This document shows positions 35,508 through 43,713 of a stretch of DNA of 64,000 nucleotides, in pieces (position 1 is the first letter of the stretch; the number at the start of each line of letters is the position of its first letter). Below the pieces are notes generated by a model, which was not told the DNA's origin, did no database searches, and saw only the letters and a list, made by a program, of their open reading frames with translations. Origin of the DNA: Solibacillus sp. FSL H8-0538 (lineage in GTDB: Bacteria > Bacillota > Bacilli > Bacillales_A > Planococcaceae); NCBI RefSeq assembly GCF_038003525.1, contig NZ_JBBOPI010000001.1:363001-427000 (forward strand), read 5' to 3'. Both the position numbers and the translations under genes were made by a program.

Positions 35508-37721
35508 ATGAAAAAGCATCCACTTGAAAAATGGGGGGATCTTGTTGGTGGAAAGCGCTCACGTTGGATTACGCTAGCATTATGGCTTGTGATTGTTGGT
35601 GTTTTAGCTGCCGTATTCCCGCAAGTGAGTAGCGTGGAAAATTTCGCAGGGGACGATTTACCTGAAGAAATGATGTCGCGCGAAGCAAGTGCACTTATAA
35701 AAGAACAATTCCCTTCAGATTCTGGAATTCCGTTACTCATCGTGTGGTATAAGGAAGCAGGACTTGAAATAGCCGATTTACAAGGTATACAAAGCTTGTA
35801 CAGTAAGTTAGCTGAAAATCCGTTAGACGGACAAACGACACTTCCTCCACTAGGTCAATTACCAACAGAGGCACTGCTCGGCTCGGTTTCTGATAACGGT
35901 AAATCCATTGTAACGCCTGTGTTTTTCTCCACAGAGACGAACACGGAAACATTACAAGAAAACCTAGAAAAAATTTCCGGAATTACAGAAGCAGAAATCG
36001 GTGAAAATCCGTATACAACGGGTTTAGAAGGGGAAGAGTTACGTGCACGCTTCTCCGGTCCAGTCGGCATTGCCATTGATGCGACAGCTCTATTCAGTGA
36101 AGCTGACGTGAAATTAATGACTGCGACAGTCGTCCTTATTTTAGTGCTACTGATTGTATTATACCGTTCACCATTACTTGCAGTTATTCCTATATTAGTA
36201 GTAGGGGTTGCGTTCCTTGCGGTGAGTCCGCTCCTTGGTTGGTTTGCAGAAAATGGGTGGATTAGTAAGGATGCGCAGGCGGTTGCAATTATGACGGTTC
36301 TGCTATTTGGGGCAGGCACGGACTATTGCTTATTTTTAATTACGCGCTACCGTGATGTATTATTGGAAGAGGAAAATAGATTTCTAGCAATTAGCCGTGC
36401 ATTAAAAGAATCTGCTGGTGCCATCGCCATGAGTGCGCTGACGGTTGTTATCGGTTTAGCAACGCTTGGTTTAGCGAACTACGGGGCGTTTCAACGCTTT
36501 GCGGTGCCGTTTAGCTTCGGTGTTTTATTAACAGGCGTGGCCGTGCTAACGCTACTACCGGCAATACTAGCAATTTTAGGTCGTGCTGCATTTTGGCCAT
36601 TCATCCCGCGAACAGTGGACATGGAGAAAAAGCGCGCGCGTGAAACGAATAAGCTTTACAAGGAGCCGAAAGAAAACCACCGCTTCATGCGCAAAGTGGG
36701 AAACTTCGCAACAGGTAAGCCGTGGATTGTTATTATTATTACAGGGGCAATTTTAATTGGGCTGGCAGTTGTGTCAACGCAAATTAAATACAATTATGAT
36801 TTACTGTCTTCATTCCCAGAGGATATGCCGTCGCGTGAAGGGTTCGCGCTCATTGAGGAGAACTTTACCCCGGGTGAGCTTGCGCCTGTTCAAGTTTTAG
36901 TTAATACGAATGGTGCTACTATGGATGTGAAGGCTGATCTTGAAGCGCTGCCATACGTAGGTTTGGTGAAAGAAGTGCGGGTTGGTGCAGTAGATGCAAA
37001 TATTCAACTGTACGAGGTAGATTTAAATAAAAACCCATACTCAAATGAGGCAATGGATGATTTAGGAGATATGAAAGAGCAAGTTCCATCTATTTTGACA
37101 GCGGCTGGTTTAGAAGATGCGGAGGACAATTACTGGCTTGGCGGAGAGACGAGTGCACAACTTGATACAAAAGATGTACAAAGTCGTGATGAAAATGTCA
37201 TTCAGCCGGTGATGATCGTCATCATTCTGCTTGTCTTACTTGTCTATTTACGCGCAGTCGTTACATCGTTGCAATTAATGGTTACAGTTGTCGTGTCATT
37301 CTTTGCGGCACTTGGCGCGGGCTGGCTTATCCTGACGATGTTCTTTGGAGCGGAATCAATCGCAAGCTCCATCCCGCTGTATGCATTCGTATTTATTATT
37401 GCACTTGGCAATGATTATAATATATTTATGATCTCAGACATTTGGAATAATCGTCAAAAAGGCCAGGGACATAAAGAGTCCATTGCAGGCGGCGTTGCTT
37501 CTACTGGAGCCGTTATTACATCAGCTGGACTTATTTTAGCCGGAACATTTGCGGTACTTGCAACACTGCCAATCCAACTACTCGTTCAGTTCGGTGTCGT
37601 CACAGCAGTCGGCGTATTACTCGACACATTCATCGTACGCCCACTACTTGTACCAGCAATTATCACTGTATTTGGACGTTGGTCTTACTGGCCAGGCAAG
37701 CTGTTTAAGAAGGATTTATAA
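35508..37721 (+). CDS. MMPL/RND-family transporter
   Basis: 737-residue membrane transporter with two repeats, each of one helix, a large extracytoplasmic loop and five helices. Signatures: LLFGAGTDYCLFLITRYRD in repeat 1 and FIIALGNDYNIFMISDIWN in repeat 2, carrying the Asp-Tyr pair of the MMPL proton relay. YdfJ-like by size. It may export lipids or toxic compounds. Its upstream region carries the candidate CarH-like operator, suggesting control by the divergent MerR-type regulator. Ribosome binding site AAGAGG. Confidence 0.88.
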   Translation: MKKHPLEKWGDLVGGKRSRWITLALWLVIVGVLAAVFPQVSSVENFAGDDLPEEMMSREASALIKEQFPSDSGIPLLIVWYKEAGLEIADLQGIQSLYSKLAENPLDGQTTLPPLGQLPTEALLGSVSDNGKSIVTPVFFSTETNTETLQENLEKISGITEAEIGENPYTTGLEGEELRARFSGPVGIAIDATALFSEADVKLMTATVVLILVLLIVLYRSPLLAVIPILVVGVAFLAVSPLLGWFAENGWISKDAQAVAIMTVLLFGAGTDYCLFLITRYRDVLLEEENRFLAISRALKESAGAIAMSALTVVIGLATLGLANYGAFQRFAVPFSFGVLLTGVAVLTLLPAILAILGRAAFWPFIPRTVDMEKKRARETNKLYKEPKENHRFMRKVGNFATGKPWIVIIITGAILIGLAVVSTQIKYNYDLLSSFPEDMPSREGFALIEENFTPGELAPVQVLVNTNGATMDVKADLEALPYVGLVKEVRVGAVDANIQLYEVDLNKNPYSNEAMDDLGDMKEQVPSILTAAGLEDAEDNYWLGGETSAQLDTKDVQSRDENVIQPVMIVIILLVLLVYLRAVVTSLQLMVTVVVSFFAALGAGWLILTMFFGAESIASSIPLYAFVFIIALGNDYNIFMISDIWNNRQKGQGHKESIAGGVASTGAVITSAGLILAGTFAVLATLPIQLLVQFGVVTAVGVLLDTFIVRPLLVPAIITVFGRWSYWPGKLFKKDL

Positions 37722-37785
37722 GAAAATGGAGTGCATCTGCTTATAGCGGGTGCACTTTTTAGTGGATAAAAAAAATATCTTTCCC

Positions 37786-37842
37786 ATGTGCATAAGTAAA
37801 GACATCAACTCGCCCTATTTTGGGCGAGTTGTGTTTTTCTAA
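37786..37842 (+). repeat. CTCGCCC hairpin repeat, copy 3 (best conserved)
   Basis: CATGTGCATAAGTAAAGACATC, then AACTCGCCC-TATTTT-GGGCGAGTT and GTGTTTTTCT. Core arms of 9 bp are perfect. The rest of 37722-38016 holds no supported gene. Confidence 0.75.
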
Positions 37843-38016
37843 AGAAGATTTCTCTACTAGAAAAAAACAAGTTCTACTCAAACTTATTAGTTTAATTATT
37901 GATAATTTAATGCTAAACTATCCAATGTTAAAAAATTTGAAAATGATGAATGTGAGCATGATGTATATTTGTAAATACATAACTCTTTCGTCGCTTATTG
38001 TAGGAGGAATTTCTTT

Positions 38017-38829
38017 ATGAAACGTGTAGAAAATAAAGTAGCACTAATTACGGGTGGCGCATCTGGAATTGGTTTATCAGCTGCAACATTATTAGCAAAA
38101 GAAGGCGCAAAAGTTGTTATTGCGGACTTTAATATTGAAGGTGCAAAAGAAGTCGCAGAGTCTTTAGTAAAAGAAGGCTATGAAGCAGCAGCAGTATTCC
38201 TTGATGCAGGTGATGCAAAATCTATCGAAGAAGCAGTTGCATTTACTGTTGAGCAATTTGGTACTCTAACAGTTCTATTTAATAACGTTGGTGGAACTAA
38301 TTTACGTAAAGATTTAGATGTTTTAAACATCGATTTAGATGAGTGGGACCGTCTTGTGAACATGAACTTAAAATCAGTATTACTTGGTAGCCGTTTTGCT
38401 ATCCCTCACATGCAAAAAGCTGGTGGAGGTTCGATTATTAACACGGCTTCAATGGCTGCTTTTGCAAGTGACCAAACACGTACAGCGTATGGTGCAACAA
38501 AAGCGGGCGTTGCAAATATGACTAAAAGTATTGCTACTCAATACGGGAAAGATAAAATCCGTTGTAATGCAATCGCACCAGGCCTTATTTTAACACCTGC
38601 TGCCAAGGCTAATATTCCACAAGGTATGCTAGATATTTATTCTAAATTCAATGCTCTACCATACCACGGTGAAGCAGATGATATCGGTCATGCCGTTGTA
38701 TTCTTAGCCTCTGATGAATCTAAGTTCATGACAGGTCAAACACTTCAAATTGAAGGTGGCCATTACCTTGCTAACCCAACAATTGCAGATACAAATATTT
38801 GGATAGCAGCTCAACAAAATAAAGCTTAA
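38017..38829 (+). CDS. Short-chain dehydrogenase/reductase
   Basis: 270-residue classical SDR. NAD-binding TGGASGIG near residue 15, NNVGG strand motif, catalytic Ser in NTASMAAFASD, and YGATK active site (Tyr/Lys). Asp in VVIADFN at the end of beta-2 suggests NAD(H) preference. Substrate unknown; relatives include 3-hydroxyacyl and secondary-alcohol dehydrogenases. TAGGAGGAAT precedes the ATG. Confidence 0.88.
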   Translation: MKRVENKVALITGGASGIGLSAATLLAKEGAKVVIADFNIEGAKEVAESLVKEGYEAAAVFLDAGDAKSIEEAVAFTVEQFGTLTVLFNNVGGTNLRKDLDVLNIDLDEWDRLVNMNLKSVLLGSRFAIPHMQKAGGGSIINTASMAAFASDQTRTAYGATKAGVANMTKSIATQYGKDKIRCNAIAPGLILTPAAKANIPQGMLDIYSKFNALPYHGEADDIGHAVVFLASDESKFMTGQTLQIEGGHYLANPTIADTNIWIAAQQNKA

Positions 38830-39160
38830 TAAACAATTTCTATGCTTGTTAACCGTGTGAAAAGCTTTGATTAATGTATTTTCACATAATGTCACTTTTT
38901 TATAGGATGTTGTACGATGAGCTCAGTCTGGTAAATCTATAATTGCTTATCAAACACTTGTAGCACAATCTTCTTGCCTTAGTACTTTCTTTACTAGTAG
39001 AAAGCATTAATTCCGTTATAGGAAATCATGTTAGAGGCATTGACGTTCACAAGCGTATATTTGATCCGATAAGAATCTCTTATTTTCTCAGTTGATAGCT
39101 GGAATAAGGGGTTCTTTTTTTTAACTAAATTACCTATTTATGTATAGTATTACTGGGATG

Positions 39161-39233
39161 AAAAAGATACAACTCGCTCAAAAGAGGGCGAGTTGTGTCC
39201 TTACTTATGTGGATGGGAAAGCAATGCTTACTT
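39161..39233 (-). repeat. CTCGCCC hairpin repeat, copy 4
   Basis: Reverse orientation: CTTTCCCATCCACATAAGTAAGGACAC, AACTCGCCC, CTCTTTT, GAGCGAGTT. This copy shows the longest left flank and defines the full element of about 70 bases. Confidence 0.75.
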
Positions 39234-39237
39234 TTCC

Positions 39238-39446
39238 AACAAAAAACCCGGAAATAAGATTCCGGGTTTGATTACCACTTACATTTATTCCTCCATGACA
39301 CGCTGCCTCGCTTCCGCTTGGATCTTAAGATTTACCTAAGACAACCGTACGTTAGCTTTGTTCAGTAATGACGGTCCTTCAGAGCTATTGTTCATTCGCA
39401 CTCATCGGGTTAACCCTCCAAGTCATATTGGATTTAAAGTGAAATC
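39238..39446 (-). ncRNA. Candidate structured RNA with its own terminator
   Basis: On the reverse strand, about 200 bases of non-coding, GC-richer sequence sit in an AT-rich 1-kb gap. They end in a strong terminator (AAACCCGGAA-TCTTAT-TTCCGGGTTT then TTTTG). A -10-like TATACT lies at 39453-39458, about 7 bases before the proposed 5' end, with only a weak -35. Internal pairings include GGGTTAACCC and ACCGT/ACGGT enclosing CATTACTGAACAAAGCTA. I do not recognise it as a known riboswitch, 6S, SRP or T-box RNA. No ORF follows it on this strand for over 400 bases, so a trans-acting RNA is likelier than a leader. A relic of a mobile element is the alternative. Confidence 0.4.
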
Positions 39447-39531
39447 TTTAATAGTATAGATCAAATATTATTTTTCATACATATTATTTTTTGTGAAAAC
39501 AGATTTTACTTTTATGCTATTTGGAGTAAAT

Positions 39532-39580
39532 AAAAAAGACACACCTCGCCCAAAATAGGGAGAGGTGATGTCCTTTCTTA
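39532..39580 (-). repeat. CTCGCCC hairpin repeat, copy 5
   Basis: Reverse orientation: AAGAAAGGACATCACCTCTCCCTATTTTGGGCGAGGTGTGTC. Same orientation as copy 4; the two flank the candidate RNA as direct repeats. Confidence 0.7.
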
Positions 39581-39876
39581 GCCACTAAAATAGGGGGATT
39601 CTAGAAATTTTAATTCCCAAGAGCCGCCAGTATTTAAACAAGGAGACTAAATGTTATATTGTACTAACGCCACAGGTTAGTTGAATAACAGCAAGTGTTG
39701 CGATACGTAAATAGTGAAGTATAGTCTTTATATTATGCAACGAGCTCCCTGTTGAAACTGGTATTAACTCCTAGCGTTTTTTCTGTGTTTCTTTTATTAC
39801 TAAAATAAATTATAATTGTTAAGAAAATTCAAATGGTTTACAGTTAGACAGTAAAACACCTTAAGGAGAAAAGATA
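39581..39876. other. Gene-free leader region of the desaturase gene
   Basis: AT-rich sequence before the acyl-ACP desaturase. It contains AAGGAGACTAA followed by a nine-codon frame MLYCTNATG (39651-39680) whose last bases form CTAAC-GCCACAG-GTTAG. This may be chance. No other gene is visible. Confidence 0.3.
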
Positions 39877-40773
39877 ATGTTAAATTCAGATTTGGATATC
39901 CGTTTAGAACCGCGCATTAAAGAATTATATGAATTGCATAAGGAACGCTCTGCAAATATTGATTGGAGCTATCACGAATTTATACCATGGGACAAGGCTA
40001 TGTCCTTTAAACGAGTTCCTTGGGATGAGAGTCAAGTAACACTTCCGGAAGGTGTAATTATTGCGATAGAAACAGCATTACTTACCGAAGTAAATTTACC
40101 TTGGTATACGTCGCATTTAGATTATACATTTAAAAATTCAATGGAAGTAATAAATGATTTCGTTCACACGTGGACTGCTGAAGAAGACCAGCACTCTAGC
40201 TTGCTTGAAACGTATTTATTGGTGACACGAAACGTAAATCCGAAAAGATTGCATGAATTAAGAAAACGAGTTGTTGAAAACGGATGGTTCCCAGACTTTA
40301 CTAACCCACTAGCAACAATGGCCTATACGTCATTACAAGAATTAGGTACACTCGTTTTTTATAATAATGTAGCAAAAATAGCAGGCCAGTACGACAAAGA
40401 TTTAGCAACATTACTTCGACGTTTAGCGAAAGATGAGGCACTTCATTATGCATTCTATCGCGACACAGTGAAGGCACATCTTGAACTTGATCCAAACTTC
40501 ATTGTATTTTTTGAAAGTGTAATTATTAATTTCTCTATGCCAGGCGCAGTTATGCCAGACTTTAACGAGAGAATGAAAACGATTGCAATAAATACAAATT
40601 ATGGACCACTGCAATACTTTGACCAAGTATTAGATGTAGTTGTTAAATACTGGGATATCGCTAACTTACAGCCTACTACTGAAGAGGCCAAACAATCACA
40701 AGCGAATATCTTGAAATATCACGGGCGTCTACAAAGAATTAAAGACCGTCAACTAGAAAAAAATAAAAAGTAG
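39877..40773 (+). CDS. Soluble acyl-ACP desaturase-like diiron protein
   Basis: 298 residues of the stearoyl-ACP desaturase (ferritin-like diiron) family. Iron ligands can be placed: Glu in AIETALLTE, EExxH in TAEEDQHS, a further Glu in SLQELGTL, and DExxH in KDEALHYAF. These enzymes insert a double bond into ACP- or CoA-bound fatty acids using oxygen and ferredoxin. Plants and actinobacteria are the classic hosts; Bacilli more often use membrane Des enzymes. Ribosome binding site AAGGAG. Likely co-transcribed with the following small CxxC protein, 22 bases on. Confidence 0.82.
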   Translation: MLNSDLDIRLEPRIKELYELHKERSANIDWSYHEFIPWDKAMSFKRVPWDESQVTLPEGVIIAIETALLTEVNLPWYTSHLDYTFKNSMEVINDFVHTWTAEEDQHSSLLETYLLVTRNVNPKRLHELRKRVVENGWFPDFTNPLATMAYTSLQELGTLVFYNNVAKIAGQYDKDLATLLRRLAKDEALHYAFYRDTVKAHLELDPNFIVFFESVIINFSMPGAVMPDFNERMKTIAINTNYGPLQYFDQVLDVVVKYWDIANLQPTTEEAKQSQANILKYHGRLQRIKDRQLEKNKK

Positions 40774-40795
40774 TTGTATGAAAGGGTTTTTTATT

Positions 40796-41050
40796 ATGAA
40801 AACAACTTGCGAATTATGTGAAAAAGAAACGATAAATAAAGTAAGTTATTTAGAACTTGAAACGTGGGAATTTGATTTTTCAAAAAATGAAAAAAAAGAT
40901 TTCCACACGATTTGTTTTGAATGCTTTGATAAACATACGAATAATTTTATTGACAAAGAAATGGATCTTGATTTGAGAAAAAAACGATCTCTTTTGGTGA
41001 ATAAAGAGATTCAAGAAGAAATTGAAGCTATTCTTGAAATCGAAAATTAA
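40796..41050 (+). CDS. Small protein with two CxxC motifs
   Basis: 84 residues starting MKTTCELCEKETINKVSY. CELC near the N-terminus and CFEC (about residue 40) could together bind one zinc. The C-terminal half is charged and helical (IQEEIEAILEIEN). The start at 40796 has GAAAGGG ten bases upstream; an ATG at 40778 is in frame but poorly placed. I do not recognise the family. Its position right after the desaturase gene hints at a partner role (redox or regulatory), without direct proof. Confidence 0.6.
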   Translation: MKTTCELCEKETINKVSYLELETWEFDFSKNEKKDFHTICFECFDKHTNNFIDKEMDLDLRKKRSLLVNKEIQEEIEAILEIEN

Positions 41051-41661
41051 TTTCGTAACTATATTTATTGGGCCTAAGTTGACCGCATATGAGCAAAAAA
41101 ATCATCTAGGTTCCAATGATGTTAGCACGTTAAAGTTCGATATGACTTGGTGATATTTGGGTAATTTTTGAGGGGCAGAGGGACCGATTTTGAAAAGCAA
41201 GATCGCCTCCTTCCTTTTGCCTATAAGTATGGCTAGTAGAAAACTACCGAATAAGAGAATAAATGTGCAAGGGTATATTAGAAGTTGTGAAGAATTCTAA
41301 TAAAGCTAACGAGGGCTATAGTTGAAACTTCGAATTTAAAACCCAAAAATGAGCAGACTTGATTTATTTAAAATTCAAGTCTGTTTTTGTTTGCGCTTTT
41401 TTGAATCTCACAGGTTATTTAGTGTGTTATCCGTGTTTTCCATAAAGCCGGTGCACATTTTTCGTGAGATATGAAAGTATAATTTTGAGCATATAAGCAT
41501 AAGAGAGAACATCTCCTTCCTTTGATGCGTAAGTCTTTCTAATGGTGGAAATAATTAGTTTGAGCACTTTACTCTTTTGTGTTTGACGCTTACTTGGTGA
41601 TTCCATACAATGAAATCAGATAGCAGTGCGGTCAAATATTTACTTGAAAAGAGGAGATTAT
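41051..41661. other. Gene-free region
   Basis: About 600 bases with no supported gene. It contains the terminator at 41354-41389 and two weak, decayed stretches reminiscent of the hairpin repeat (AGAACATCTCC... GTCTTTCTAA near 41505-41545). Confidence 0.35.
41354..41389 (+). terminator. Terminator in the gap after the CxxC gene
   Basis: CAGACTTGA (41354-41362) pairs with TCAAGTCTG (41375-41383), followed by TTTTTG. It lies 300 bases past the nearest stop codon, so it may end a long 3' UTR or an unannotated RNA. Confidence 0.6.
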
Positions 41662-42696
41662 TTGACAAAAGAAGCTGTACTGAGTATTCCATTACCACGT
41701 CTAATGGATTTGAAAATTGATTATGCGTTTAAGCAATTGTTTGGCACAGAGAAAAATAAAGATATTACAGTACTATTTTTAAACGCGGTTTTGAAGCGAA
41801 CAGGTCGCAATACGATTCAAGATATTACCTTCCATAACACCGAAGTGGGCGGCGAATATTTTGAAGATAAGCAATCCAGGCTTGATTTGCTCGTTGTGAC
41901 ACAAGCTGATGAATGGATAAATGTAGAAATTCAGTTTACTAATCAGTTTGATATGGTAAAACGGTCATTATATTATTGGTCAAAAGTGTATGCAAGTCCA
42001 TTAGAAAAAGGACAGGGATACAGTGCACTCAAACCAGTAATAGCAGTGAATATTTTAAATTTCAACTTACTGCCAAAAACAGATCTTTTTCACACGACCT
42101 ATCATTTAATGGAGGATGAGGAAAAGACAAAGCTAACAGATGTGATGGAGATTCATTTTATCAAAATTCCTAAGCTCCTTCGTGATTGGAAAAAGAAAAA
42201 ACTTGATCCTTGGAATGACTTACTCGCACGCTGGCTTTTGCTTTTAGGAATGGTGGATCATCGTAATAAAAAGATAAAGGTGTATGAAGATATTTATAAA
42301 GAACTGGAGGGAATTGCGATGAAAGATGAACCATTACAAGAAGCATTTTCAATATGGCAACAGCTGAGTCTATCGAAAGAACATTATTTAGCTTACGAAG
42401 GTCGACTTAGACGTATCCAAGATGAAGCGGCAGCAATCGCCGAGGCTAAGCAACGAGAGGAAGAAGCGGCAGCGAGGGCATTAGAAACAGGTCTGCAAAA
42501 AGGTCTGCAAAAAGGTCTGGAACAAGGTCTGGAACAAGGTCTGGAACAGGGTCTGCAACAAGGATTTGAACAGGGCCAATCAATAATTGTTCAGCATTTG
42601 TTCGCACAAAAATTTACGGTGGAAGAAATTGTTAAATTAACGGGACTTTCCGAAGAATATGTGATGAATATTCAGAAGCAATCCGACAAGAAATAA
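41662..42696 (+). CDS. Rpn-type PD-(D/E)XK nuclease / putative transposase
   Basis: 344 residues starting at TTG after AGAGGAGA. The N-terminal domain (LMDLKIDYAFKQLFGTEKNKDI, then QSRLDLLVVTQADEWINVEIQFTNQ) carries the Asp and ExQ of the PD-(D/E)XK fold used by Rpn/PF12784 proteins, linked to recombination-promoting nuclease activity. Near the C-terminus is a 12-bp DNA repeat (about 42489-42580) encoding repeated GLQKG/GLEQG units, then a helical tail (VEEIVKLTGLSEEYV) typical of the family. Copy number of the repeat may vary between strains. Confidence 0.82.
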   Translation: MTKEAVLSIPLPRLMDLKIDYAFKQLFGTEKNKDITVLFLNAVLKRTGRNTIQDITFHNTEVGGEYFEDKQSRLDLLVVTQADEWINVEIQFTNQFDMVKRSLYYWSKVYASPLEKGQGYSALKPVIAVNILNFNLLPKTDLFHTTYHLMEDEEKTKLTDVMEIHFIKIPKLLRDWKKKKLDPWNDLLARWLLLLGMVDHRNKKIKVYEDIYKELEGIAMKDEPLQEAFSIWQQLSLSKEHYLAYEGRLRRIQDEAAAIAEAKQREEEAAARALETGLQKGLQKGLEQGLEQGLEQGLQQGFEQGQSIIVQHLFAQKFTVEEIVKLTGLSEEYVMNIQKQSDKK

Positions 42697-42770
42697 TAAT
42701 CTTTCATCTAAGGAATCAAAATCCGAGGACTATCCCAATGTAGTAAACGCCACTATATTGGGATTTTTTG

Positions 42771-42951
42771 CTGTTAAGGAAATTATAAAATGTCGCCATG
42801 TGGATAACATTCAAAAAAGTAAATGCAACGTCTAGGCTAAAGCGCCAGCCCCTCGAGGTCGCGGTCTGTCCTCGGGCGAAGGCAAAGAGCGCCTTCACTT
42901 CGGACTCGCAAGCAGCTTGTAGGGGCTAAGCAGGCGCTTTAGCTCTTTTGT
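42771..42951. repeat. Bacillaceae-type fold-back repeat, full copy
   Basis: AAAGCGCCAGCCCCT (about 42839-42853) is complementary to AGGGGCTAAGCAGGCGCTTT (about 42921-42940), giving a long imperfect hairpin. The outer left part matches 13421-13545 base for base over long stretches. It fills most of the gap between the Rpn and VanZ genes. Confidence 0.7.
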
Positions 42952-43016
42952 TCTGCCCGCAACTATCACAGCCTATACTTCGTTCTATTCTATAAAGAAA
43001 ATAAGTAGGTGAGATT

Positions 43017-43601
43017 GTGATTACTGCATTTTTGAGCAGTATGATGTTTTATATGGTATGTACGTTTCCTTTGTATATCGTTGCGCGAGTGGTGTATGTG
43101 AAGTGGCGCCGAGTGCACTTAAATCTTGTCCGGGAACTGCTACTCGCACTTTTTTCCCTCTATGCGATTGCCATTAGCTCGCAAACAATTATTCCGCACT
43201 GGTCGATTGGCGTAGATAGTGAAACAGGCAAACTGTTTGTGGATATGCATTTGCGCCAGTATAAAAGCTATAATTTCGTGCCATTTTCGACGATTGAGAT
43301 GTACTTTGTTGGCGTAGGGGATACGGCAAGCCAGTGGAGCCTGATTTCTGTGTATAACTTAGCAGGAAACGTGATATTATTCGTACCAATTGGACTATTT
43401 GTACCACTTCTTTGGCAGCGTTGGCGCACATGGCTGGGAATACTCATGGTCGCGATTGCGGTGCCTTTTTTTATAGAATTTATTCAATATTTTATTGGCA
43501 GAAGCTCGGACGTAGACGATTTAATCTTAAACGCAGTCGGCATTATGTGGGGGTATTTTGTGTACAAGCTGTTCGCTGCGATTCTATCGATTAAAAGGTG
43601 A
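43017..43601 (+). CDS. VanZ-like membrane protein
   Basis: 194 residues, about five hydrophobic helices, GTG start after TAGGTGAG. The VanZ signature is seen in NLAGNVILFVPIGLFVPLLW and FIEFIQYFIGRSSDVDDLILNAVG. VanZ-like proteins can raise teicoplanin or lipoglycopeptide tolerance; most chromosomal homologues have no defined role. Confidence 0.85.
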   Translation: MITAFLSSMMFYMVCTFPLYIVARVVYVKWRRVHLNLVRELLLALFSLYAIAISSQTIIPHWSIGVDSETGKLFVDMHLRQYKSYNFVPFSTIEMYFVGVGDTASQWSLISVYNLAGNVILFVPIGLFVPLLWQRWRTWLGILMVAIAVPFFIEFIQYFIGRSSDVDDLILNAVGIMWGYFVYKLFAAILSIKR

Positions 43602-43713
43602 GAAAAGAAACTGAAAATCCCACTAAAATCTATTATTCTCCGATGACACTACAGCATGATATAATGGAAAAAAATTCAATTGTATAGATAGTAGAGTTCA
43701 TTGGGGTGATGAA

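Noticed and set aside
39238-39446. Known riboswitch, T-box, 6S, SRP or tmRNA
   Set aside because: None of the conserved core motifs that I know (T-box GGTGG-type sequence, L-box, S-box, M-box, c-di-GMP, cobalamin box) could be found.
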